Positions 52,002 through 61,871 of a stretch of 64,000 bases of DNA are shown one piece after another. Below the pieces are notes generated by a model that ran no database searches, was not told where the DNA came from, and saw only the letters and a list, made by a program, of their open reading frames with translations. This stretch comes from Tausonia pullulans (lineage: Eukaryota > Basidiomycota > Tremellomycetes > Cystofilobasidiales > Mrakiaceae): contig OX637623.1 of the NCBI GenBank assembly GCA_951802195.1, positions 930,001 to 994,000 of the forward strand, given 5' to 3'. A program made the position numbers and the translations under genes. Within the stretch, counting starts at the first letter, position 1. Every line of letters begins with the position of its first letter.

Positions 52002-53872
52002 GGCGGTTTCTGGAAGGGAGGTGGCCGGTAGAGGGAGGACGAAGAGAATTGGAGGCACGGGCGAAGGCGAGGCAGAAGGGCGGGTCGAGGGAGAAAGGGC
52101 AGCGACGACGGCAGACGCGAGAAGCAGAGACCAAGTCAGCCTTCAGAGTCCTCGCTAGCTGGTACGACTCGCCTGCTCTAACACCCCCAGCAGCAGCACA
52201 CACGCTCGAGCGTCCTCTACAGAGCGTAGCAGCGGCGCAACACAGCACCAGTCCTCCTCCCTCGACGGCCGGCCCCTCCTATCCTGGAACGCCCAAAAAG
52301 ACGGGGAGGAAGAAGAGGCGCGGCGCGACGAGCAGCAGCCAGCAAGGCGCTTCTGTCGACTGGCGTCCTCCAACGTCTGCTGGCTGCTGCTGCCGCTGGC
52401 CTACAGCGGGCGAGGGATGCGAGGGTGCGCTGCCGGGATGAGGAGTCCTGAAGCATGCCAGGGCGTAAGGGGGGTCTAACCTTGAAGGAGGCCGGTGGAG
52501 GAAGACGGGGGGCAAGGAGCGAGGGAGGGAAGCAGCGCTCAAACCAAGGCAGAATTGAACGAGCTCGCCCTGAGACGTGCGGACGATCAGTGCGCGAATC
52601 CAGACTCGTCCTTGACCGCCTGTCAGGCACAATGTTTAGTCGAGTCTGCAGGGCCCGTCGAGCAGCTCCTGGGCCCGTACGCTTAAGATGTCATCAAGCA
52701 GTTTCTGCCAGGTCTCTTCGGTTTCTCATGGCCCTGGCAGGTCTGCCAGGGTCAAGAAATGCTCCATAAGTGACACGCCGCTTAGACGCTGGGCTGGTGT
52801 CCGCTTCTTCGAAGGCAACTCAGTCGTTGGTCTGACCGCTAGACAAAGAGAGGGATATGTAAAGTTCTGCGGCTTGGAGATGGTAAGGATAAATCGCACG
52901 CGCAATGCCAAAATCCCACTGTAGATCAGATCAACAAATCTTGCGTTGTGGCCTTGTCAACTTCAATGTAAGATCCTGACCCTTTGGTCTAGGTCTTCCG
53001 CTTGTTGACTCAAGGCTCTGGTTATAGACAGCATGTTGACCTATTTGAAGAATTTTTGTTCGCGGGTGTGACTGATATCGGAGGCAAGATGGAGATGGAA
53101 TGCTGATGGACGAGATCTCCGAATGTGGCGTGCGCAGAGCCGCAGGCGCAAGGTTTTTCCTTCCCTTCCCCGGTCTCCTTGTCAGTCAACAATCTCTAGG
53201 AAGCATGATCCATATAACATGAACCTCCTCCGTCGAAAATGCGCACACACATGAGGCGAGAGCGATGATTGGACGTTAATTTCCAGGCTCTGAAGGCGGG
53301 TTCGCATCCTTGAATTCAGAGCCAGCCAGACGCCAGCTACCCGGGAGGCAGCACACTGGAAAGATCAGACCAAGGTCTTGCGTTCCAGGCCTCTCCCTGT
53401 CCAAGAATGACATGCACGTACTGTGATTCTCCTCCTCACACTCATCTAGGAAAGGATGGATCTAGAATACAAACTCTCTGAGGCGGGTCACTCACAGAGC
53501 CCGCTGGTGCCGACCGTGGGAACTCCGAAAAGACGCGAGTAGAACTTCTCGGTCAAGTCGCCTCCGTCTCTTGCCTCTCCTCCCCTCCGTCTCCATCCTC
53601 AAGCAGATCCGAACTCGCACCGAGAGTCCGTGAGTCCTCGTCGTCTTCTCCGTCGTTTTCATCGTTGCGACTGGTAGCGTGTACGAGCGTGTTGCAGAGG
53701 GAGTGGGAGGGGTTGGGAGGCTCAGGACGGTCGGTCGTCTGCCTCGTCTTCGCTGCTGGATTTTGCCCCTCCTTCCTTCCTCCCCTCTTGCTCTCGCTCT
53801 CCCCAAGGCTACTGGTCTTCTTCATACACGCCTGTACTTACTCAGCTGTTCCAGGTTACTTCTTCACACACC
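52002..53872. promoter_or_regulatory. 1.87-kb divergent region, RPL28 / RPS6
   Basis: Two ribosomal protein genes point away from each other across this stretch, so it should contain both promoters and leaders. The RPL28 side (52000-52500) is GC-rich. The centre (52780-53300) is more AT-rich. The RPS6 side (53550-53870) is CT-rich and ends in the first exon of RPS6. I saw no third gene that I could support. Confidence 0.5.
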
Positions 53873-55247
53873 AGTAAATATCTATCCATGTCCCTCGAAC
53901 GGGCTTTTTCAAACGGGCTCGTGTTTCCGGGCGGAAGGTGTCTTTTAAGACTCAGGCAGCTTGGCTAAGCTCCCCTCGCTCCATTCTCTTCCTCAGTGAA
54001 GCTCAACATTGCCAACCCGGCGTGAGTCTTTAGTCCTTACTTCTGTCGTGGATCGCGGGTTGTACCCGTGTGGTCTAGCGATTCGAGCCGTGTGCTGACC
54101 AGCATCCCTCGCCTTCTCTAGCACTGGTGCCCAGAAGCTCCTCGACATCGGTCAGTCTCTCCTATTGAGAGACACTGGCATACCTGGCTCTATTGGCGTT
54201 TTAGGCTGAGACGGGTTGCTGTCCTTCTCTTCAGACGATGAGCGCAGGATCCGTGTCTTCTACGACAAGCGGATGTCGCAGGAGGTCCCCGCCGACTCGT
54301 GCGTGCCCTGGCTTCCTGTCTCTCGCTACGAGAATCTGTTCCCTTGCTGATCAGGAGAAAGTACTCCTACTCCCCCTTCTCCCTCGCTTCGCGTCGCGCT
54401 CACGTTCGGTCCCCTCCCTTGTGCCTCTAATTTTCCGCGCCGCGCGTCTCGTCCTCGCCCGCCCTTCCTCCTCTTCCTTTTCGTTCTGTCCTAACTCACA
54501 GGGTCGGAGACGAGTGGAAGGGATACGTCTTCCGCATCACCGGTGGAAACGACAAGCAGGGTTTCCCCATGAAGCAGGGTGTCCTCCTCCCCCACCGTGT
54601 CCGCCTCCTTCTCTCGGACGGCCACTCGTGCTACCGCTCCCGCCGCACCGGTGAGCGCAAGCGCAAGTCGGTCCGCGGATGCATCGTCGGCAACGACATC
54701 GCCGTCCTCTCGGTCGTCATTGTCAAGCAGGGAGAGCAGGAGATCCCGGGACTCACCGACACCGCTCTTCCCAAGCGTCTCGGCCCCAAGCGTGCCACCA
54801 AGATCCGCCGCTTCTTCAACCTCACCAAGGAGGACGACGTCCGCAAGTTCGTCATCCGCCGCGAGGTCGTCTCCAAGAAGAAGGAGGGTGCCAAGCCCTA
54901 CACCAAGGCGTGAGTGTTTAGCTGTCGCCATTGATCATTTAGAAATCTAGTGACTGATCGTTGTCTTCTATGCAGTCCCTCGATCCAGCGCCTTGTCACT
55001 CCCCTCCGTCTCCAGCGCCGCCGCCACCTCCGCTCGCTCAAGAAGCGCCGCACGGAGACCCAGAAGGAGCAGGTGCGTCGCCATTCGTGTCTGTCTCTGC
55101 GATTCGATTCGGTGCCTGACTTCCTCCCCTCTGCAGATCTCGGAGTACAAGGACCTTGTTGCCAAGCGCTCCGCCGAGAAGGCCGCTGCCAACAAAGCCA
55201 TCCGCGTCGCCCACAAGGCCAAGAAGGCTGCTGCCACCTCGGCCTAA
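53873..55247 (+). CDS. RPS6: 40S ribosomal protein eS6 (Rps6)
   Basis: Small-subunit ribosomal protein. Coding exons: the single A at 53873, then 53997-54021, 54122-54150, 54235-54298, 54502-54909, 54976-55072 and 55137-55247. The joined protein starts [20 protein letters not shown] and continues [80 protein letters not shown] and [20 protein letters not shown], with a basic tail ending [10 protein letters not shown]. The second exon opens with TGAAGCTC, so the A of ATG must come from an upstream exon; CACACCA followed by GTAAAT at 53867-53879 supplies it with a good start context. The tail has no visible RRxSS phosphosite cluster of the animal type. Confidence 0.92.
53874..53996 (+). other. 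Intron splitting the ATG start codon of RPS6
   Basis: Donor GTAAAT follows the A at 53873; the acceptor CCTCAG ends at 53996, before TGAAGCTCAACATT. The mature message would read CACACC-ATG-AAG. Length 123 nt. No alternative in-frame ATG exists near the second exon. Confidence 0.75.
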
Positions 55248-55383
55248 GCAACCCCTTTCTTCCCCCTACGTGCCGGGTGTGGATACACATGCTTTATGGA
55301 GAAAGTCCTCGCTTGTGCACAGAGAACGACAGAGTGCCATAAAGTGTCATCGTTTAGAATTTCCAGAAAGTTCAATGAAATTA

Positions 55384-56304
55384 TCAGACGGTCTTCTTCG
55401 CGTCAAACGCGAGTTCCGCCGCATAATTGGCGCTGACAGGAAGACTTGACGTTGTGTGCGAGGTGTCCCGTTCAATCTGAGGTCCAGCGGTGCCGAGCGA
55501 GTCTGCGACTTCGGTCGTCGCCGCGCCTGCCGTCGTCGGTTTTGAGTCGACGGCGAGGCTATCTCCAGCCTCAGTGCGAATGGCAGCTGAGGGGGAGGAG
55601 TTGGTGGTGGTGTCGAACGCGTCCTTCGGCGACCTCGTGTGCGCAGCGAATTGGTCCTTGAGGGACGAGACGATCCCCGTGTTGAGTCGGGTCGCAGAAG
55701 AGTCAAGAGGGTCCTCTGCGGTGGCCGTCGCGGCCGATGTGTTGCCCGTCCCGATATAGGTCGCGGACGTTGCTGGATGCGAGGTGGACGTAGCAGAAGA
55801 GCGTATTGAAGAGTCACCGTCGACAACGCGAGCGCCTTCTTCAACCATGCCTTCGCAGCCAAAAGCCACGCCAGCCTAGGGAGAGACGGAACAAGGATAT
55901 GCCAGTGTGGTGAGTGAAGAGCATCAGTCAGGGCAGCAGCACACTGACCTTCTTCTCCAGGCCGGCAAGAGTAGGATTGGTCGTGTGAGGGTGAGGGTGA
56001 GCATTCGCTGCGGCTCGCATGTCCTGACCGAGAGAGAGCTCATCATCAGTCGGTGGATCGACGACACGGCAAACTCGAGCGACTCACCGCAATCGCATGC
56101 TTCTTCTCCTTCTTCCCCGCCTCGGTCCACTCAGCTGAGTGGGTGACGGATCCGATGGTCTCGGCGGCGGCTCCAATCATGTCTGGGAGGAGGGAGCAAG
56201 AGAGAGAGTGTCTCAGGGATGGCTTGCGATGGGACGGGACCTCGACGGGACGCACACTCGGCATGGGCTCCGATCTGCGAGTGTTTGTTTGAGTCAGAGG
56301 CCAT
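55384..56304 (-). CDS. CsbD-like stress protein
   Basis: Four exons join from ATG 56304: MASDSNKHSQIGAHAE, then YMIGAAAETIGSV with THSAEWTEAGKKEKKHAIA, then DMRAAANAHPHPHTTNPTLA and GLEKKAGVAFGCEGMVEEGA. The block G(A)xxETIGxxxxSxEWxxxGKxEK has the layout of the CsbD-like fold also seen in the fungal Hmp1-type 'mismatch and cruciform DNA recognition' proteins; that name is historical and the function is not clear. The C-terminal half is Ser/Thr/Ala-rich and disordered (SATSTSHPATSATYIGTG) and ends AAELAFDAKKTV. Total about 240 residues, hydrophilic, no signal. It is 136 bases past the RPS6 stop, convergent with it. Stress induction is inferred from the family. Confidence 0.7.
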
Positions 56305-56751
56305 GGTTATGACGTGAAGTGTGTTTTATGTTGACAAGTGTTGCCCAAAAGGTGGTTCGGAGGTGAACGGCAACGGAGATGCTAACCAGAGGACCGAGAA
56401 TCCTCACTCTCGCTTGACGTCATGCAATGGAGAGACACGTCACTTGATCGCCCATCGCACTCCTTTCTTTTCGCTTCGCCGAAGAGTCGAATTGGGATTT
56501 GCTAAAAGGAATTCTTGATGCCGTGCTCTCGGGAGAAGTGTAAGCCTTACGATATAGCGCGATCCTGCGAGGAGGGGACTTCGATCCGATGGCGATGGTG
56601 TCTTCCTCAACCCGAAAACAGCCGGTGAGGCAGGACATGGCGACAACAAGCATGGTTTGATTTAATCAGACTACAGCTACACATTAAAAGGGCGGCAAGG
56701 GTAAACAACTTGGATGCAAGATGACTCGAAGCGAAGTGGGGAGGGCAGAGC
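56305..56751. other. Intergenic between two minus-strand stress-type genes
   Basis: About 450 bases upstream of the CsbD-like gene and downstream of the 'allergen'-like gene. Less GC-rich than its flanks; no gene recognised. It should hold the promoter of the CsbD-like gene. Confidence 0.45.
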
Positions 56752-58117
56752 TCAGTGGCTGGCGACCTTGGGCTGGCCCTGTGGAGTGCACGAAGAAGAC
56801 AAGGATGAGTGCCATGTTCTGAAAAGACACTGAAAACAAGACAAACCTCGTAGAAAGTGTGGGAGTGGTCTTTGCTTCCATGGACAGTCGTAGTCTTGGA
56901 GAGCTTGGCCTTGAACTCGTCCTGAAGGATCAAACAAGTAGGGTTGAACTAGCGGTCATGAGAGGGACAAGCTGCCCGAGTAGCAACGTACCATCGACAT
57001 AGCAGGGAGAACCGTTGCCTCGTGCACAATCGGCGCATCGTGTATCTTCTCGTGGATCGCTGTGATCAACAAAGGAGGCTAATCGTCAGTCACCGACAGG
57101 CGAAGTAAATGTCCGCGTAGACTCACGGATGACAGCTGGAAGTAAACGATAAGAAGAGAGATCAGCAAGAGGAAAGCCCGGCGGTAACAGAAGTCTAAAG
57201 TACTGTGGACAGTCTTCGGGGCGATGGTCTCCTTCTGGATGAGCGGAGTGATGTGCTCGTGAACGTGGTCTAGAGATGATCGAGAGATTGTCTGAAGTCA
57301 GGTGTTGTACCTAGGCCTGTGGCAAGCGACTGAATACCGACGGTGGACTAGAGAACGAGGGAGGACTCATCAGTATCTGCCTCCTCATTCGCATATTCAA
57401 CGAGAAAGCTTGACATACCGTGCTCGTTGACACTCGTGCCAACATGCCTGAATTGAATGAAAAAGAGACAATCAGCCGCCGTTCAGACAAGATGCATACA
57501 ATCAGCAGCACACGCGGCGCTACTCACTCGGCTGTCCGCTGGGTCTCGGCGACGGTGCGAGACGGCTTGTGCTGAGTTTGGAGAGCGATGAGGCGGGCCT
57601 TCTGCTCGGCTCCCATCTCGGTAAGGTTCTCCTTCGTGATGGCGGGGACGACGTTGTACTCGTGCTCGACGGGAAGCGTCTCGCTGTGCGTGATGGGCTG
57701 GACCCTCGCCTGGTGGTGGTGGATGTGCCGCTCGCGGTCAATCGCCGTCGCCGTCTCCTCGACGACGTGCGGTTTGACGACTGGAGAAGTAGGCAGAAGA
57801 GTGAACGAGAGAGGTTTCGTGAGCGAGTTGTTTATATGGGGAAGAGTTCATGACCAGCAGATTTATATGGCAACTGGCAGCACCCACCTTCCTGGACGAC
57901 GGGATCAGCAGTCTCAGTGCAGATCTCGGTTGAATCCGGCTTGGCGTGGGTAGAGAGGAACTCCTAAGGTCATCATGTTGGAGCCAGCTGTCAACAGATG
58001 TTCGACTGGGGATATGAATAAGGCTTTCATCTCGTGTCGCCGCCGCCTCCCAGCGGCAGCGACACGGGACAGATACGGGTTCGATCGGAGGATGTGACGC
58101 ACCTTAACGTGGTTCAT
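56752..58117 (-). CDS. Hydrophilic fungal 'allergen'-type stress protein
   Basis: Many small exons join from ATG 58117: MNHVK, EFLSTHAKPDSTEICTETAD, VVKPHVVEETATAIDRERHI, HHHQARVQPITHSETLPVEH, YNVVPAITKENLTEMGAEQK, GMLARVSTST, STVGIQSLATGL, DHVHEHITPLIQKETIAPKT, VIHIHEKIHDAPIVHEATVL and PAMSMDEFKAKLSKTTTVHG, ending YEGQPKVASH with TGA at 56752-56754. The His-rich repeats of V-H-E/H-I-H, IQKETI, HEATVLPA and the closing DEFK..G motif are typical of a fungal family often annotated only as 'allergen', with no signal or membrane segment. It is probably a soluble, heat-stable stress protein. At least nine introns for under 300 residues is dense. It lies directly upstream of the CsbD-like gene on the same strand. 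Confidence 0.7.
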
Positions 58118-58534
58118 TATGGTTTAGGGAGGAAGGAAAAAGGAGGGCTGAAAGAGTAAGGGGAAGCGAGGGAGAGGCACAGGCGCAAGAAGTTGAGGGT
58201 GAGTGTGTGGTCGTTGAGGGAGAGATAGAAAGAGGAGAGAGAAAGGCTCGCGACCTCTGACGCCGGATGACGTTCCAGGCCCGGCCCACGTCAGTCTTGT
58301 CTCCTCTCACCGTTCACACTGTTAGCCCGATCTTCGACCCGTCTTCCGGGTTCTCTTCCCTTGCACGCGCGGGCGACCTGTTTGCACTTCTCACCAGTAA
58401 AGAAAACTGCTCGCCTCCGCAGCATGCACGACCGCCACAAACCATTGTCAAAAGTTTATTTTTGCTTGCTCTACAAAGCATCCCAATAAAATTTACAGTA
58501 GTAAGATGAGAAATCTAGCTCCTCTCTCGTGAAA
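58118..58534. other. Intergenic, glycosyltransferase 3' side to 'allergen'-like 5' side
   Basis: About 420 bases. The part next to 58118 is purine-rich on the plus strand, meaning a CT-rich leader for the minus-strand gene. The part near 58440-58510 is AT-rich. No gene seen. Confidence 0.5.
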
Positions 58535-61500
58535 TCAAAGATCCTTCGCCTCTACCTCGTTAAATAGTGCGGCGTACTCTATGAGTGCCCGAAGCATGTA
58601 AGCCTGGGGAGGATGAGCGGAAGATCAGCGACCGTCCTATTTGCATCTGATCTCCTCGAATGATCCGATACTCACCTGCATATCAACCCAGCGAGTAGTC
58701 CTCTGCTCCCAGCATCGCCCGTTCTCGGCCATGATCCTCGCGATCTCGTCAAAGTCCTTCGACGCCTCTGACACCTGGCCATCCGGTCCATCCGGCGGAC
58801 CACGAAAGCTGTCGGAGAAGAAAAAAGTCATCGGCTGCTGTCACCCCAGGAGCAGCTGAGTCGACAGGGTCCAAACTCACAAAGCGAGGATCGCGTGAAG
58901 CTCCTGGAAGCTCCAGGAGAGGGGCACATAGCCGGACCAGGCCGGGAACGTTTCGCTGTTCCACTCGGTGAACACCGCTGTAGTCAGAGAAGTTAGTATA
59001 GGCAGAGCAACTGAGTGTTCAGAGAGAATGGCGGAAGCACTCACTTGACTTGATGACCAGACTTTTAGACGCCATCAGCCGAGGGAAGCGTGCAGACCAG
59101 CCGTTCCTAAGGAGATCGAACCACTGCGGTTGTCAGCATCGATTTCCTTAAGGAACACAAAAGATCAAAGTGCCCACCCATCAACATCTAGCGCATACTT
59201 ATAGCGGTCGACGGTGCCCTCCGGGACCTTCAGAGTGTAGGCGAGCGACTCTCTGGGAAGTCAAGGAGCGCGTCAGGCGTAGCTCTTCTGTATGGCCATC
59301 ACGACTTGTCCTGACGCACTTGAGAGCGCTGCACGTTCCATCGAAGATCTCGCACTGCTGTCCGAGCTCAGGCCAGACTTTAGAAGCCAGGGTGTCAGTA
59401 CAGGGCATAAGGAGCTTGTCATCATACCGGAGACCTACAGCTGAACCAAAGCTAGATAAGGCAAACGATCCAACTTAACATTTGTGCTTGAGTTAGGGGA
59501 TTGTAAGAGACAGAGCAGACTCACCCAGGCCCGAGAAGCAGCAAGCTTGACGTCCACCCAGCGTGCCAAAGTCCACCGACACGTCTTAAAGAACAGCGCC
59601 TGTCCACGCGCGTCAACAGCGAGAAGGGAAACAGCGTTCGAAGACATGTCGTTGGCAAAGCGAACGAGGCGGTATCGGTGCGATCGGCGCCAGAGAGGAA
59701 CTTCGCCTTTGCGGTCGGCGTGTTTGTTGCGAACGCCGGTGAGAGAGCCACGCTGAAAGTAACAATACATTCAGCTGAGGGAGTTTAAGAGAAAAAAGGG
59801 GGCACGAACCCAGAAGATCTCTTGCTTCTTCAAATTCCAGTTAACGTCCTCTGGTCCGGGCCTAGGGAAGCGACCCTCAATACCCTATTGAACCAAGCTC
59901 TTTTAGCTGAGCGAACGGAAGGGCTGGCCGGGCAAGCGCAGGGTCACCTACGATGGCAGGAGAGAGAAGGTCCGCGTGCTGGATCGTCGAACAAGTAGAC
60001 CAGATGGGAAGAAGAGGGAGGTCTGCGGCAAAGCCAGTGAGTCAGCGCGGGCCCTGATTCGGCGACAGTTTGCACGCCCACTCACAAGAATGAGGCTTGG
60101 ATGACAAGCCGTTCTCTTGAAGGAAAAGGCCGTGGCCGCTCCGGATCTTAGAAGGAAGGGTTCCACTCGAGTCAAGGGTACGCTATGGACCGAGGAGACT
60201 TGAATTTGAGCTGACCTGGGAATGCAAGCAGGCGTCTCCAGCAGTCTCTGCGTTCGAAACTAATGTCCATAAATCTGGTGAGGATAGGTCGTTAGCTCAT
60301 GGCAGAACAAGCAGGGTCCAGGCAGGTGGGATGATGCACCCGTCTCATTGGCGCTGCGCGCCTGGGGATAGTCAGCGCAGACGGCGTCCCAATCCAATCG
60401 CTCGACGTCATCCTCGGTGGTTCCTTGAACATCTGATAGGTTGAAAGAGCTGTCAGTGGAGTCGAGAATGTCGTCCACAACAACAGCTACATACATTGGC
60501 CGCGGAGGGCAAGCTCCTCGAGCTGCTTCTTCTTGCCCGGAGGAAGTACGACGATTGGCTGGTCGAAGGTATTGAGAACGATCCTGAGAAGCAATATAGG
60601 TTGTCAACCGGGCCATTTCTCCAACTCGACGCCAAATACGTACGTGAAAGCCGGGAGATGATGCCGAATGCCGTCCAAGAGGGAGATGAAGGTTTCCGCT
60701 CGAACGGCGCGGCGCTTGTTGCGCCCCAGTTTCTCGGAGAAGGAATGCTCCTCGCCACCAGAGGGAGCATGAGGGTGGCGCCCCGGCTGACCGCTTGGGG
60801 CAGGTAGCAAAGGTTCCCACTGCGGTTGAAACGAACTTTAGCAAGAAGTAATACATGCTAGCGTAGGTGTGTGTTCCCCACTCACCTCGAGCCTGCCCTT
60901 CCCGTCGGAGATGACCCGGACGAGCGCCTGAGTCCGCTCCTTGTCCTCAGTCCCATCTCGCTCGATTCGGACCGTCTCCGCTTCCCTAAGTCGCGCACGA
61001 CGATCTCCTGGTCGTAGCGCGCGCCAGGGAAGAAGGACCTGCTGAATTCGATCATACTCGTCGGGGAAGACTGGGAAAGGATGGACTCTTCTTCAACACA
61101 AAGGCGAATTTATAACAAATGGTGCCCGAGGAGAAGGGGAAACCCACCAACATCGTTTTCCCGGGCAAAGTTGAACCTGCGAGATTGAGGGCAAGGTGGG
61201 GATCTACCAGTCAGAAGCGTGCGTGCGCGCAGCGGTAACAGATATGACCCGCACCATTCTTGGAAGCCCGGTGGAGGGTGCCTGCCGCCGTTCCTTCGTC
61301 CGTACTCTGCAACCGCCTCGTCGAGTGTCTCGCTCTGTCTCTCAAGCTTGCCTGCGAGTTCGCGCCACCCAGCTTCGATGAGGCCCAGCATCGGGTGCAG
61401 CGTCTGGCCGGATGAGGAGGCGCCATTGAAGTGGACGAAGCCATCCTGAATTGCCAGGGGTGTGCTCAGGTTGCCCTTGATACGCTGTCGAAGATGGGCG

Positions 61501-61871
61501 AGCGGGTCCTGGAACGCGCAGAATGAGGGCGGAATCGTCGTGCTGTCGCCGATGTCACCATCGCTCGAAGGAAGGGATCCAGCTTCAGAGGAGGGGGTCC
61601 CACTTGGCGGAGGAACGGCAACGTCGGCGTCACGGCCGAGAGCGCCCTCGAAAGCCGACCAGGTGGGTTCGTTGAAAACGCCAGGCAAGAGGACGTTCGG
61701 AGGGAGGGCGGGAGAGTTTGTTGACCACCAGAAGAAGAGGAAGGAGCAGCTGGCGAAGAAGAAGGTCACGAACACCAAGGTCCGAGCGATAGGTCGAATG
61801 GACGTCGGGAGTGGTAGGGGGTCAGCGGCGCCCTGGCCCCTGGTGAGCCAGCGAGGGTGCGAGGTGGCCAT
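58535..61871 (-). CDS. GT90/CAP10-type glycosyltransferase, type II membrane protein
   Basis: Golgi-type glycosyltransferase of the CAP10 family (GT90), whose members in Cryptococcus work in capsule and glycan xylose or related transfer. ATG 61871 gives MATSHPRWLTRGQGAADPLP, then one membrane anchor (TLVFVTFFFASCSFLFFWWS) after a short cytosolic tail. The stem is Ser/Pro-rich. Family blocks follow: GRHPPPGFQEWFNFARENDV, PDEYDRIQQVLLPWRALRPG, HSFSEKLGRNKRRAVRAETF, RDCWRRLLAFPG, YKYALDVDGNGWSARFPRLM, ASKSLVIKS and VFTEWNSETFPAWSGYVPLS, with a C-terminal helix ending FNEVEAKDL and TGA at 58535-58537. The DVDGNGWSARF..KSLVIKS stretch is the strongest family mark. About twelve introns. Donor and acceptor sugars cannot be told. 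Confidence 0.85.

Noticed and set aside
54065-54105. TGGTCTAGCG plus ATTCGAG resembling tRNA promoter boxes
   Set aside because: It lies in an RPS6 intron, the B-box-like part is too close and too short, and no acceptor stem can be formed.
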